64,000 bases of DNA from Croceibacterium_B sp963811255 (GCA_963811255.1 CAWEQI010000003.1:1240001-1304000), one strand, 5' to 3'. Shown: positions 1-9,503, counted from the first letter of the stretch. The notes: generated by a model not told the origin, from the sequence alone. Numbers and translations: made by a program.

Positions 1-118
1 TCGCATCGGCCTCGGACAGCGGCGCGCACAGCGCCAGGCTCAACCGGCGCGATGCTTGGAAGCGCTCGGCGAGATCGGTTGCGCCCTTCGCAAGCGCCTG
101 GACATGGGCTTCGGGCAC
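1..118 (-). CDS. EgtB-like ergothioneine biosynthesis protein, N-terminus only
   Basis: The first 39 codons of a gene that runs off the left edge. It starts at GTG 118, with a GGGAGG ribosome-binding site a few bases upstream. The translation contains LAERFQASRRLSLALCAPLSEADA, split here as LAERFQASRR then LSLALCAPLSEADA, which resembles the opening helix of the DinB-like domain of EgtB (ergothioneine sulfoxide synthase), where a basic helix leads into a 'L.APLS.ED' turn. The iron-binding and FGE-sulfatase parts lie outside the window, so the assignment rests on this short resemblance and could be another DinB-type protein. Confidence 0.5.
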   Translation of the reverse strand, partial: MPEAHVQALAKGATDLAERFQASRRLSLALCAPLSEADA

Positions 119-201
119 GGGTTGTCCTCCCCTCGGCGGTCCAGAGCCATGATGGCCGATTGCCGCGGCGATGGAAAGACTTTGGGCCCGATTTGTTTCC
201 C

Positions 202-2016
202 TCAAGCCGCGCGGCGCACCTGATTGCGGCCGCTTGCCTTAGCTTCGTACAGCGCCGCATCGGCGCGGGCCAGCAAGGTTTCGACCCCGTCGCCCTCGCG
301 CAGCATGGCGAGACCGATGCTGATCGTCGCCGCGGGCCCCTCACGCCCGGTAACTTCGGCGATCGAGCGACACAGGCGTTCGGCCAGCCCGCGCGCCTCG
401 CCGCCTTCGACGCCCGAGAGGATGCAGACGAACTCCTCGCCGCCAATCCGGCCGACGAGGTCCTCGGCCCTGATCTGCGCGCGAGCGATCGCGGCAACCT
501 TGCGCAGCACCTCGTCGCCCATCTGGTGGCCATAAGTGTCATTGATCCGCTTGAAGTGGTCGATGTCGAAGATCAGCACCGCCAGCGGCTCGCCGACCTC
601 GAGCGAGGGTGCCACCAGGCTGTCGAGCCAATCGATGGTCGCGCGGCGATTGGCAAGTCCGGTCAGCGGATCGGTCTTGGCCAGTTTCTGCGCCTCGGCC
701 GCCTGCTCGATCGCCTGCTCGCGCGCCCGCTTGAGCGCTTCCTCGCGGAGGACCTGCTCGGTGACGTCCATCGCCACGGCGAACAAGGCCACGCGGCGGC
801 CCTCGCCGTCGAACTCGTTGAACACGTTCATTTTCAGCGTGTGGTTGCTCCCGTCCGGATGGCGAACTCGATACTCGAAGCTGTAGGGGATGCGCGTTTC
901 ACGGTGCTGCGCGAGCTTGTCGAACAGCTCTTTGCCGCGGTCGGGCAACAGGTCGCGGATATCGCCGGGGTCGGGGGCGAGGTCCGCCGGCAGCCCGTTG
1001 AGCGCGAGCATCTGCTCCGACCATTGCTGCTCGCCGGTCTCGAGATTGTATTGCCAGCGGCCGATCCCGGCGAGCGTCTTGGTTAGGTTGAGGATCGTCA
1101 GGTTGGCGTTCAACTCGTCGTTGCTCTTGCGCAGGCCTGCTTCGAGACGGTCGCGGGTGAGCAACATCGCGGCAAGCGGAAGCGCGGTGGCCAGCATCAG
1201 CAGCATCTGCGCCTGCAGCAGCAGCGCGCCGGTGGCGGCATCGCTGGCGAGAAAGGGCGCCGGGCTGTGGCCGCCGACGCTGGCGACCATCGCGGCCACA
1301 GCATAGGCGATCACTCCGCAGGCCGCAGCCAGTTGGCCGTAGCGGAACACCGCGAACACGATCGCCACGAACAACACCGGAGTAAGCCCCCCCACCGGGG
1401 ATGTCAGCACCAGCATCGCGAGCGCCAGCATCCCGGCCATCGTGATTCCGAACCCGCGATTGCGGTCTCCCTCCCAGAAGCGGACGTTCTGGTCTCCGAA
1501 GCCGAGCCAATGCCTGAGGTACAGCAACACCGGCGTCGCTGTGAGCACGGCGAGTACGCTCGAAAGGAACCAGTGCAACGGCTGGGCGATGCTGGCGCTG
1601 GCAACGAATAGCGCGGTGATCCCGGTGCCGGCGGCACAACCCAGCAGCGCCGCGCCGAACAACCCGGCGACGTGCCCGAACGTCTGCGGGTTCTTCGCCC
1701 GTCCGCCCAGCACGCGAATGCCCAGGCCGGCGCAAAGCAGCGCCTCGATCAGATTGGCGGAGGCGATTCCCAGGCCCGGCAGCAAAGGCAAGCCCCGCCA
1801 GCTCGAATAGATGACCTGCATGGTGAACAGCGTGCCGAGAAGCAAGGGCCACCGCTTCGGCGGCGTGGCGTAGATACTGGCGACGTGAACAGCGGTCGGC
1901 AGCCACAGCAGCAGCACGGCATCGCCCTTGTCGCGCAACGTCGTCGAAGCGAACGCCAGGGCGATCCACAGCAGTCCCGCCACGAGCGGGCCGCGCAGCT
2001 GCTCGAACCTAACCAC
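202..2016 (-). CDS. Membrane-bound diguanylate cyclase (MASE1-like, PAS, GGDEF)
   Basis: Makes cyclic di-GMP at the inner membrane. Residues about 10-290 form roughly eight hydrophobic segments of MASE1 type. A PAS fold follows at about 315-425 (it contains YSFEYRVRHPDG), then a helix and a GGDEF domain at about 445-600. The catalytic signature is GGEEF near residue 526, and RAED five residues before it is an intact product-inhibition I-site, so the enzyme should be active and feedback-controlled. I chose GTG 2016 because a GGGG stretch lies 10 bases upstream. An in-frame TTG at 2025 would sit almost on top of that stretch. The ligand of the membrane sensor cannot be read from the sequence. 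Confidence 0.9.
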   Translation of the reverse strand: MVRFEQLRGPLVAGLLWIALAFASTTLRDKGDAVLLLWLPTAVHVASIYATPPKRWPLLLGTLFTMQVIYSSWRGLPLLPGLGIASANLIEALLCAGLGIRVLGGRAKNPQTFGHVAGLFGAALLGCAAGTGITALFVASASIAQPLHWFLSSVLAVLTATPVLLYLRHWLGFGDQNVRFWEGDRNRGFGITMAGMLALAMLVLTSPVGGLTPVLFVAIVFAVFRYGQLAAACGVIAYAVAAMVASVGGHSPAPFLASDAATGALLLQAQMLLMLATALPLAAMLLTRDRLEAGLRKSNDELNANLTILNLTKTLAGIGRWQYNLETGEQQWSEQMLALNGLPADLAPDPGDIRDLLPDRGKELFDKLAQHRETRIPYSFEYRVRHPDGSNHTLKMNVFNEFDGEGRRVALFAVAMDVTEQVLREEALKRAREQAIEQAAEAQKLAKTDPLTGLANRRATIDWLDSLVAPSLEVGEPLAVLIFDIDHFKRINDTYGHQMGDEVLRKVAAIARAQIRAEDLVGRIGGEEFVCILSGVEGGEARGLAERLCRSIAEVTGREGPAATISIGLAMLREGDGVETLLARADAALYEAKASGRNQVRRAA

Positions 2017-2097
2017 TTGAACCAATCCCCTTTGCGGGGACCATAAGCGGTTCTGGTTAACCCATTACTTAGCTGCGGGCGCCAATTTAGAGTATTT

Positions 2098-3471
2098 TCA
2101 GGCGGCGTGCTTGTGCCGCTGGCCTGCTTCCAGATTGAGCATCTCGGCGAGCAGGAACGCCAGTTCGAGGGACTGCGCGGCGTTGAGCCGCGGATCGCAA
2201 TGGGTGTGATAGCGGTCGGCCAGACCGGCGTCGGTGATTGCCACCGCGCCGCCGGTGCATTCGGTCACGTCCTGCCCCGTCATCTCGACATGGATGCCGC
2301 CGGCATGCGTTCCCTCCGCCCGGTGCACCGCGAAGAATCCCTTCACTTCGCCGAGGATCCGGTCGAACGGCCGGGTCTTGTAGCCGCTTTCCGACTTCAC
2401 GACGTTGCCGTGCATTGGATCGCAGCTCCACACCACGGGATGGCCTTCGGCCTTCACCGCGCGGACCAGCTTCGGCAGACCGGCCTCGACCTTGTCATGC
2501 CCGAAGCGGCTGATCAGCGTGATCCGCCCCGGCTCGCGCGCCGGGTTGAGGATATCGAGCAGGCGCAGCAGCACGTCCGGCTCCAGGCTCGGGCCGCATT
2601 TCATCCCGATCGGATTGCCGACCCCGCGGAGGAATTCGATATGCGCGCTGCCTTCGAAGCGAGTGCGGTCGCCGACCCACAGGAAATGCGCGCTGGTGTC
2701 GTACCATTTGCCGGTCAGCGAATCCTGCCGCGTCAGCGCCTGCTCGTACGGCAGCAGCAGCGCCTCGTGGCTGGTGTAGAATTCGGTGCTCTCGAGCTGC
2801 GGCACGGTCTCGGGATCGATCCCGCAGGCCTGCATGAAATCGAGCGCCTCACCGATCCGGTCGGCCACGCCCTTGAACTTGTCGGCCCAGGCGCTGCGGC
2901 CCATGAAATCGAGCGTCCACTGATGCACCTGGCGCAAGTTGGCGTAGCCGCCGGTGGCGAAGGCCCGCAGCAGGTTGAGCGTGGCCGCCGCCTGGTTGTA
3001 GGCGCGGATCATCCGCTCCGGATCGTTGCGCCGGGCTTCGGCGGTGAACTCGATCGCGTTGACGTTGTCGCCGAGATAGCTCGGCAGCGTCACCTCGCCG
3101 TGAGTCTCGGTGGGCGAGCTGCGCGGTTTGGCGAACTGCCCGGCCATCCGGCCGACCTTGACCACCGGGAGCTTGCTGGCGAATGTCAGCACCACCGCCA
3201 TCTGCAGCAGCACCCGGAAGGTGTCGCGGATGGTGTTGGCGTGAAACTCGGCAAAGCTCTCCGCGCAATCGCCGCCTTGCAGCAGGAAGCCCCGACCCTC
3301 CGCCACCTCCGCCAGGTGCGCCTTCAGCGCCCGCGCCTCGCCGGCGAAAACCAGCGGCGGCAATTCGGCGAGCACGCCCTCGGCGCGGGCAAGCTCGCCC
3401 GCGTCTTCATAGCTCGGCAAGTGCCTGGCTTCGCACTTCGTCCAGCCGTCGGGAGTCCAGGTCTGCGCCAC
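2098..3471 (-). CDS. aroG: 3-deoxy-7-phosphoheptulonate (DAHP) synthase, class II
   Basis: Condenses phosphoenolpyruvate with erythrose 4-phosphate, the first step of the shikimate pathway, in the cytoplasm. The 457-residue protein is a full-length class II (plant/mycobacterial type) enzyme. It has the N-terminal motif GFLLQGGDCAESF, the KVGRMAGQFAKPRS phosphate-binding stretch, VWSCDPMHGN and GGIHVEMTGQDVTEC. Class II enzymes are often named aroG or aryA, so the symbol is by family only. Start is GTG 3471. It stands alone, 73 bases or more from its neighbours, and no attenuator is obvious upstream. Confidence 0.95.
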   Translation of the reverse strand: MAQTWTPDGWTKCEARHLPSYEDAGELARAEGVLAELPPLVFAGEARALKAHLAEVAEGRGFLLQGGDCAESFAEFHANTIRDTFRVLLQMAVVLTFASKLPVVKVGRMAGQFAKPRSSPTETHGEVTLPSYLGDNVNAIEFTAEARRNDPERMIRAYNQAAATLNLLRAFATGGYANLRQVHQWTLDFMGRSAWADKFKGVADRIGEALDFMQACGIDPETVPQLESTEFYTSHEALLLPYEQALTRQDSLTGKWYDTSAHFLWVGDRTRFEGSAHIEFLRGVGNPIGMKCGPSLEPDVLLRLLDILNPAREPGRITLISRFGHDKVEAGLPKLVRAVKAEGHPVVWSCDPMHGNVVKSESGYKTRPFDRILGEVKGFFAVHRAEGTHAGGIHVEMTGQDVTECTGGAVAITDAGLADRYHTHCDPRLNAAQSLELAFLLAEMLNLEAGQRHKHAA

Positions 3472-3557
3472 GTCGAAAAGTCCAAATTACCGGGGAGGCG
3501 CGCATGTAGGCGCTGCCCCGAACCATTGCAAAGGTTACATCTGGTATCGAATTGGCG

Positions 3558-6500
3558 CTAGCGCGCTTTGCTGTCGCCTTTCGACTCCGGCAGCACTTCG
3601 ATGCGGAAGGCCTTGCCCGGCTGCAGGTACTTGGCGGCGAGTGCGCGCATCTCCTCCGGCGTCACTTGCGTGTAATCGCGCATCAGCGAGGGCAGCATGG
3701 CCACCCTGTTGGGGTCGGTCGTCGCACCCTCGAGCTGGTCGAGCCAGAACGTGTGACCCGTTTGCAGCCGCAGGAGCAGCTGGCGGAGCGGCTCGGTCGT
3801 CCGGTCGAGTTCGTCCGGCGTGGGGCCGGTCGTCGCCAGATCCGTGGCGATCTTGTCGGCGGCGGCGAAGAAATCCGGCACCGCGGCCGGAGGGAGCTGC
3901 GCTTCGGCCAGGAAGCGCCCGCCGGTCGTGATGTCCTGCGGTCGGCTCGAGCTCACTTGCGGCGCATAGCTCGCGCCGGCCTTCTCGCGCATCGCGTCGA
4001 GCAGGCGATTGCTGAACACGTCGGCCAAGACCTCGAGCTTGCGGCTTTCGGGCAGCACGGCCGAGCCGCCGCCGGTCGGCCAGGCGATCACCGCGGCGGC
4101 CTGGTCGGGTTCGCCCGAATGGTGCAGCACCACCGGCTCGGCATTGGGCGCCGGGAACTTGATCTCGCGCGCCAGAGCTGCGGGCGGAATCGGCTGGCGC
4201 GGCGCAAGCGCGCCGAACGTCCGGTTGAGCGCGGCAACTGTCTTGTCTGGATCGAGATCGCCGAACACGTCCACCTCGACCGGCCCCTGCTTCAGCAACG
4301 GCTGCCACACCTTGCGGAATCCCTCCACCGTGGCCTTGTCGAGCTCGGCTGGCGTCGGCGTCGCATAGCGCGGGTCGCGGTCGCTGAGCAGCCATTCCAT
4401 GTCGCGCTTAAGCACGCTCACCGGGCTGGCGCCGTAGCTGTCGTAGGCCAGCTTGGCCGTCGCCTTGGCCCGCTCGATCGGCGCGGCATCCCACCGCGGC
4501 TTGGCCAGCTTGGCGGCGAACAGGTACAGCTGATCGGCCAGGTCCTCCTGCCGCGTCTGCGCCTGAAACTCAAACACGCCGTCCTTGATATCGAAGTCGA
4601 ATCCCATCTTCCGCCCCGTCGAAATTCGATCGAGGTCGTCCTGGTCGAGGCCATCTTCACCGGCGCTGACGAGCGCCATTTGTCCGAGGCGTGCATAGAC
4701 GGCATCCTGGCCGGTGAACCCGCGCGAGCCGCTGCCGAAGCGCACCCGCACCGTTACCCTCCCCGGCTCGTTTCCGCTGTTCCAGACCTGCGCTTTCACG
4801 CCGTTGGCGTACGTCAGCTCTTCGATCGGATTGGTATCGACGCTGAGGCCGAGCGGCTTGCGCGAGATAGGCGCCTTGGCCGGTCCGATCGGCGGCAGGC
4901 TGGCGAAATTGACCGGTTTGCCGACGGCGCGCCCACTGGCGTCGGGTTTCGGCTTCTCGCGCAGCGCCGCGGCGATCGAGTTGGCGTCGGCCTCGCCCGC
5001 CTTCGGCGTCAGGTAAACTGCCCGGATCACCTTCCCCTGGAACAGCTTCTTGGTGTGCGCGAATACTTCCCTGGGGTTGAAGCGGCGCTTCATGTTGCGG
5101 AACACTTGCAGGAACAGCTCGGGCGAACCGACCGACTCGCGAATGTCCACCGCCTGCACGAGATCGTCGGCCAGCTGCGAGCCGGCCTGGATCGTCGATT
5201 GCTGGACCTGGTTGGCGAAGACCACGTCGAGCTCGGCCACCTCGCGGTCGATCTCCGCCTGGGTCGGCGGCTTGGCCAGCGCATCGGCGATCACCCCGCG
5301 CACGTCGCGCAGCGCGGCGCGCCAGTCGGAATTGAGCGGCGCGAAGGAGACGAACGTGCCGTTGGCCGAACGGCTGACGTTCTGGTTGTCGACGTTGGCG
5401 AACAGGTAATGGCCGCCGTGCCGCGCGCGCGCTTCCAGGCGGCGGTTGATCACCGCCAGGGCGACCGAATCGATCAGATTGCCGCGGTTGTATTCGAGAT
5501 TGTCGACCACCTGGTGGTACGGCCGCAGGTAAGCGTAGTTGAACCCGCGCGGCTGGCTCGGCTCGACCACCACGCGCGTCTCGCCCACCGGATTGGCCTG
5601 GTCCGCCCCGGGCGGCGCGTGCGGCGCGCCGAAATCGGGCGCTGGCGCCGGCTTGCCCCGCGCGCTCCAGTCGGCCCACCATTTCTCGACCAGCGAGGCG
5701 AGGTACTGCGTGTCGTAATCCCCGACGACCACCACCACGGTGTTCTCCGGGCGATACCAGCGGTCGTGAAACGCGCGCACCGCTTCCGGGGTCGCTTCCT
5801 CGAGCGTCTTGACCGTGCCGATCGGCGGCCGCTCGGCGAGCAGCTGTCCGGCGAACATCGTCTCGCGCGTCGCCGCTTCGACCCGCTCGTCGACGCCGGT
5901 GCGCTCGCGCCGTTCGGCGAGCACGATCGGCACCTCGGTGCGCAAGTTCGAATAGGACAGCGTCGGGTCTTCGATCATGCCGGTCAGCAGCTTCATGCTC
6001 TCATTGAGATTGGCCTTGCTGACGTCGGGCAGATCGAGCTGATAGACCGTTTCGGTCGGCGTCGTCTGGGCATTGGTGTCGGTACCGAAGCTGGCGCCGA
6101 GCCGCTGCCAGGTGGGGATCGCCTGCGCGTTGCCGAGGTACTTCGACTGGCGGAACGTGAGGTGCTCGATCAGATGCGCGAAGCCCTGCTCGCTCGGCTT
6201 CTCGTACAGCGAGCCGGCATCGATCCGGATGCGGATTGAGACCTGCCCCGGCGGCACGCCGTTGTGCCGGACGGCATAGCGCAGGCCGTTGGGCAATTCG
6301 CCGAACAGCCATGCCTTGTCGACCGGGATGTCGGTCCCGCGGAAGATCCACGGATCGTTGGGCTTGGCATACTGCGGCGGCGGCAGAACGTCGGCCGGCG
6401 CCGCGGTGAGCGCGGGCGCGCTCTGCTGCGCCGCGGACGGCAGGGGAGCGAACAGGAGGAGGGGAACGAGAGCGCGAAGCACGCGCATCGGGAACTTCAT
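3558..6500 (-). CDS. Secreted M16 family zinc metallopeptidase, two-domain
   Basis: A 980-residue insulinase/pitrilysin-type peptidase that probably degrades peptides in the periplasm. The ATG at 6500 gives a clean signal peptide (MKFPMRVLRALVPLLLFAPL, cleaved after SAAQQ). The longer frame upstream adds a non-signal segment, so I set it aside. The inverted zinc motif HLIEH lies near residue 110, and a matching acidic helix follows about 75 residues later. The second half repeats the M16 fold without an HxxEH, as usual for fused two-domain M16 proteins whose C-half only forms the chamber. A long open frame on the opposite strand is a codon-bias shadow. Confidence 0.9.
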   Translation of the reverse strand: MKFPMRVLRALVPLLLFAPLPSAAQQSAPALTAAPADVLPPPQYAKPNDPWIFRGTDIPVDKAWLFGELPNGLRYAVRHNGVPPGQVSIRIRIDAGSLYEKPSEQGFAHLIEHLTFRQSKYLGNAQAIPTWQRLGASFGTDTNAQTTPTETVYQLDLPDVSKANLNESMKLLTGMIEDPTLSYSNLRTEVPIVLAERRERTGVDERVEAATRETMFAGQLLAERPPIGTVKTLEEATPEAVRAFHDRWYRPENTVVVVVGDYDTQYLASLVEKWWADWSARGKPAPAPDFGAPHAPPGADQANPVGETRVVVEPSQPRGFNYAYLRPYHQVVDNLEYNRGNLIDSVALAVINRRLEARARHGGHYLFANVDNQNVSRSANGTFVSFAPLNSDWRAALRDVRGVIADALAKPPTQAEIDREVAELDVVFANQVQQSTIQAGSQLADDLVQAVDIRESVGSPELFLQVFRNMKRRFNPREVFAHTKKLFQGKVIRAVYLTPKAGEADANSIAAALREKPKPDASGRAVGKPVNFASLPPIGPAKAPISRKPLGLSVDTNPIEELTYANGVKAQVWNSGNEPGRVTVRVRFGSGSRGFTGQDAVYARLGQMALVSAGEDGLDQDDLDRISTGRKMGFDFDIKDGVFEFQAQTRQEDLADQLYLFAAKLAKPRWDAAPIERAKATAKLAYDSYGASPVSVLKRDMEWLLSDRDPRYATPTPAELDKATVEGFRKVWQPLLKQGPVEVDVFGDLDPDKTVAALNRTFGALAPRQPIPPAALAREIKFPAPNAEPVVLHHSGEPDQAAAVIAWPTGGGSAVLPESRKLEVLADVFSNRLLDAMREKAGASYAPQVSSSRPQDITTGGRFLAEAQLPPAAVPDFFAAADKIATDLATTGPTPDELDRTTEPLRQLLLRLQTGHTFWLDQLEGATTDPNRVAMLPSLMRDYTQVTPEEMRALAAKYLQPGKAFRIEVLPESKGDSKAR

Positions 6501-6609
6501 GCCGCCGCCATAGACGGCGAAGCGATGAAGGGACAGTGAATAGGCGCGCTTTGCCCGCAAATAGGCTCGAACGCTTGCCTGGGGGCGAGCGGAACCCTAC
6601 ATCGCGGCC

Positions 6610-7182
6610 ATGTTCATCGAGACCGAAACCACGCCCAACCCCGCGTCGCTCAAATTCCTTCCGGGACAGCAGGTGATGCCCGCCGGCACCCGCGAGTTCA
6701 CCACGCCCGAAGAAGCCGAAGCTTCGCCGCTGGCGCAGGCGATCTTCGACACCGGCGAGGTGACCAACGTATTCTTCGGCCGCGATTTCGTCTCGGTCAC
6801 CGCCGCGCCAGGCGTCGAATGGCCGGTGCTCAAGCCCCAAGTCGTGGCCATCCTGCTCGATCATTTCGTCAGCCAGGCGCCGCTGTTCGCCGGCGGCGAT
6901 GCGGGCGCGATTTCGGTCCCCGCCGAGCCCGAAATCGAGGACGATCCCGCCGACGCCGAGATCGTTGCGCAAATCCGCGAGCTGATCGCGACCCGGGTCC
7001 AGCCGGCCGTCGCCGGGGACGGCGGCAACATCGAATACCGCGGCTTCCGCAAGGGCGTGGTTTTCCTGCAGATGCAGGGCGCCTGCTCGGGCTGCCCCAG
7101 TTCGACCGCGACGCTCAAGCACGGCATAGAAGGGCTGCTCAAGCACTACGTCCCCGAGGTCACCGAAGTCCGCGCCACCTAA
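6610..7182 (+). CDS. NifU family Fe-S carrier (Nfu type)
   Basis: Carries and delivers Fe-S clusters to apo-proteins. The 190-residue protein has the N-terminal Nfu domain (starting MFIETETTPNPASLKFLPG, residues 1 to about 88) and a C-terminal NifU domain (about 112-185). The cluster-binding CxxC is C159-S-G-C162 within MQGACSGCPSS. The length matches alphaproteobacterial and mitochondrial NFU1. The next gene follows after 21 bases, so the two may share a transcript. Start ATG 6610 gives the family-typical N-terminus. Confidence 0.95.
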   Translation: MFIETETTPNPASLKFLPGQQVMPAGTREFTTPEEAEASPLAQAIFDTGEVTNVFFGRDFVSVTAAPGVEWPVLKPQVVAILLDHFVSQAPLFAGGDAGAISVPAEPEIEDDPADAEIVAQIRELIATRVQPAVAGDGGNIEYRGFRKGVVFLQMQGACSGCPSSTATLKHGIEGLLKHYVPEVTEVRAT

Positions 7183-7203
7183 TCTCGCGAAGGAACATCC
7201 CGC

Positions 7204-7809
7204 ATGGCCGAAGCCCTGCCCGAGATTGCGCTCGACCAGCTGTTCCGCACAGCGCGCAGCTATAACAGCTGGCTCGACCGCGAGGTCGGCGACGCGCAAC
7301 TGCACGCGATTTACGATCTGATGAAGATGGGCCCGACCTCGGCCAACCAGCAGCCGGCGCGGATCGTCTGGTGCAAGTCGGCCGAGGCCAAGCGGCGGCT
7401 GGCGCAATACGCGAGCGAGAAGAACCAGCCGAAGATCACCACCGCCCCGGTGTGCGCCATCGTGGCGATGGACCTCGAGTTCCACGAGCAGCTGCCGTGG
7501 CTGTTCCCGCACGCCGACGCCCGCAGCTGGTTCGCCGGCGACGGCGCCGACAAGCGCGCGGCGCGCGAGAGCCAGGCGTTCCGCAATTCCTCGCTCCAGG
7601 GCGCTTACCTGATGCTGGCGGCCCGCGCGCTGGGGCTCGACTGCGGGCCGATGTCGGGGTTCGACAACGCCGCGGTCGACGCCGATTTCTTCGCCGGCGA
7701 GCCGAATTGGAAATCGAACTTCATCTGCGCGATCGGCTATGGCGATCCGGCGAGCATCTTCGATCGCAGCCCGCGCCCCGACTTCGAAAAATTCAATCGT
7801 ATCCTCTGA
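7204..7809 (+). CDS. Nitroreductase family protein, RutE / malonic semialdehyde reductase-like
   Basis: A flavin-dependent NAD(P)H oxidoreductase of 201 residues. The motif MKMGPTSANQQPARIVW is the FMN-phosphate loop seen in RutE (3-hydroxypropionate formation in pyrimidine catabolism). GLDCGPMSGFDNAAVD is the second signature of that subgroup. No other rut genes are nearby, so the in-cell substrate is open and a general nitro or enoate reductase remains possible. It sits 21 bases after nfu and a few bases before tsaB. Confidence 0.85.
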   Translation: MAEALPEIALDQLFRTARSYNSWLDREVGDAQLHAIYDLMKMGPTSANQQPARIVWCKSAEAKRRLAQYASEKNQPKITTAPVCAIVAMDLEFHEQLPWLFPHADARSWFAGDGADKRAARESQAFRNSSLQGAYLMLAARALGLDCGPMSGFDNAAVDADFFAGEPNWKSNFICAIGYGDPASIFDRSPRPDFEKFNRIL

Positions 7810-7815
7810 CGCGCG

Positions 7816-8433
7816 GTGCGCACGCTCGTCATCGATTCCGCCACCGAAGCGTGTTCGGCGGCGCTGTTCGAAGGCGGCGCATGGCTCGACGGCCGCTATG
7901 AAGTGATCGGCCGCGGCCATGCCGAGCGGCTAGTGCCGATGATCGCCGAGTTGTCTGACAAGGGCCGTGCCGAACGCATCGCAGTGTCGCTCGGTCCGGG
8001 AAGCTTCACCGGCGTGCGCATCGGCCTCGCCGCCGCCCGCGCGCTCGGCCTCGCCTGGCGCGCCGAGGTGCTCGGCTATCCGACGCTGGCCTTGGTCGCG
8101 GCGATGGCCCGCGAACAGCATCCTGGACCGGTGACGGTGTGCATGGCGGGGGGCCACGGCGAGTGGTTCGTGCAGGATTTCGCCGCCGACGGGCTGCCGG
8201 AGCGACCGCTCGCCTCGTTATCGCCTGCGGCCGCCGCCGAGGCTTGCGTCCATCCGCTGGTGGCCGGCAGCCAGGCCGAGAGGTTGGTGGCACGGCGCGG
8301 CGAAGGCGCAGCGCTGTCGCTTCTGCCGGATGCCCGCAAGTTCGCGCTTCTCCTGCCCGCGCTCCTCGACAGCGACCTGACGCCGATTTACGGTCGCGCT
8401 CCGGATGCAAGACTGCCAGGGGCGCGCAGGTGA
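7816..8433 (+). CDS. tsaB: tRNA threonylcarbamoyladenosine biosynthesis protein TsaB
   Basis: Partner of TsaD in forming t6A37 in ANN-decoding tRNAs, with an ASKHA-type fold. It begins at GTG 7816, reading RTLVIDSATEACSAALFEGG. It has the SLGPGSFTGVRIGLAAARALGLA segment typical of TsaB and no metal-ligand histidines, as expected for the TsaB rather than the TsaD branch. It is 205 residues long. Its TGA overlaps the GTG of rimI, a coupled arrangement common in alphaproteobacteria. Confidence 0.95.
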   Translation: MRTLVIDSATEACSAALFEGGAWLDGRYEVIGRGHAERLVPMIAELSDKGRAERIAVSLGPGSFTGVRIGLAAARALGLAWRAEVLGYPTLALVAAMAREQHPGPVTVCMAGGHGEWFVQDFAADGLPERPLASLSPAAAAEACVHPLVAGSQAERLVARRGEGAALSLLPDARKFALLLPALLDSDLTPIYGRAPDARLPGARR

Positions 8434-8894
8434 TCGGCGAACAGCTCGACGATATCGACCGGATGATGGCGGTGATGGAGGCCGCGTTCGACCCCGCTTA
8501 TGGCGAGGCGTGGAACCGCCGTCAGGTCGGAGATGCGCTGGCGCTGCCCAACACTCACTACCTGCTGGCGGGTGCCGACGGCCAAGAGCCGGACCCGGGC
8601 CGTGCGGTCGCCGGGTTCGTGTTGTCGCGCGGCGCGGCGGACGAGGAGGAACTGCTGCTGATCGCGGTCCATCCAGACCATCGCGGGCGCGGCGTCGGCA
8701 CCGCGCTGCTGCAACGGTTCATCGCCGATGCCGAGGCCCGCGGCGCGCGGCGCCTGTTCCTGGAGATGCGAGAAAGCAATCCCGCCGACTCGCTTTACCG
8801 CCGCGCGGGCTTCGTCCCGGTAGGACGGCGGCGCAATTATTATCGCAGCGCAGCAAAGCGGCCGCTCGACGCGATTACCTATGCACGTGCTTGA
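8430..8894 (+). CDS. rimI: Ribosomal protein bS18 alanine N-acetyltransferase (GNAT)
   Basis: A 154-residue GNAT acetyltransferase. The acetyl-CoA loop is HPDHRGRGVGTALL, followed by RLFLEMRESNPADSLYRRAGF, the RimI signature in which the Glu and Tyr line the active site. The start is GTG 8430, overlapping the tsaB stop codon (GTGA). The frame stays open further upstream but only inside tsaB. RimI acetylates the N-terminus of S18, and the tsaB-rimI pairing supports this over a generic GNAT. Confidence 0.9.
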   Translation: MIGEQLDDIDRMMAVMEAAFDPAYGEAWNRRQVGDALALPNTHYLLAGADGQEPDPGRAVAGFVLSRGAADEEELLLIAVHPDHRGRGVGTALLQRFIADAEARGARRLFLEMRESNPADSLYRRAGFVPVGRRRNYYRSAAKRPLDAITYARA

Positions 8895-9056
8895 TTTTGG
8901 AACAGCAATTCTTGCGCGTTCGATCAAATAAGGAAAAATCGCCGAATTCCCCTTGTAAAGTCGGCGTCTGTCCGTATCACGATCGCTTCGCCGCTTATTG
9001 ATTCCATGTTGGGGAGGGGCGAAACTAACGTCCGTTAAGAACAGAAAGGCTCGCCG

Positions 9057-9503
9057 ATGGACGAAAATGCAGCAGATCGGCAGGAAACGCTGATCACCCT
9101 CACCACCGATGTTGTGGTGTCCTATGTCGCGAACAATTCGCTCGGTGCCGACGAGGTCTCGTCTCTGATTCAAAATGTCTATGGCACGCTGTCCGGTCTC
9201 GGCCAGGAAGGCTCTGCCGCGGAGGCGCGACCGGAGCCGGCGGTGTCGATCCGCTCGTCGGTCAAGAAGGATTACATCGTCTGCCTCGAAGACGGCAAGA
9301 AGATGAAAATGCTCAAGCGGCATCTGATGACCGATCACGGCCTGACCCCGGACGAGTACCGCACCCGCTGGGGTCTCCCTTCGGATTACCCGATGGTGGC
9401 GCCCGACTACGCCGAGAAGCGCCGCGATCTGGCCAAGAAGATCGGCCTCGGCCGCAAACCCGGCCAACGCCGCGGCCGGCGCAAGAAGGCGCCTACCGCG
9501 TAA
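9057..9503 (+). CDS. mucR: MucR/Ros family zinc-finger transcriptional regulator
   Basis: A 148-residue AT-rich-DNA binding regulator of the Ros/MucR family, which controls exopolysaccharide, motility and stress genes in alphaproteobacteria. The finger reads CLEDGKKMKMLKRHLMTDHG. The position of the second Cys ligand holds Asp, so metal binding would be Cys-Asp-His-His as reported for some rhizobial family members. The tail LTPDEYRTRWGLPSDYPMVAPDYAEKR is the conserved C-terminal part. The 160-base upstream gap holds A/T-rich patches that could be autoregulatory sites, and a strong terminator follows the gene. Confidence 0.93.
   Translation: MDENAADRQETLITLTTDVVVSYVANNSLGADEVSSLIQNVYGTLSGLGQEGSAAEARPEPAVSIRSSVKKDYIVCLEDGKKMKMLKRHLMTDHGLTPDEYRTRWGLPSDYPMVAPDYAEKRRDLAKKIGLGRKPGQRRGRRKKAPTA

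Noticed and set aside
2053..2070. CtrA-like site (TTAA-N7-CTTA) before the diguanylate cyclase
   Set aside because: The second half-site is imperfect and a single match of this low complexity is expected by chance.
3552..6239. A long open frame on the plus strand across the M16 peptidase
   Set aside because: It lies fully antisense to a well-supported gene, has no family resemblance or ribosome-binding site, and is explained by third-position GC bias.
8895..9056. Possible small gene or RNA between rimI and mucR
   Set aside because: No frame with a start and ribosome-binding site. The AT-rich patches fit a promoter region better.
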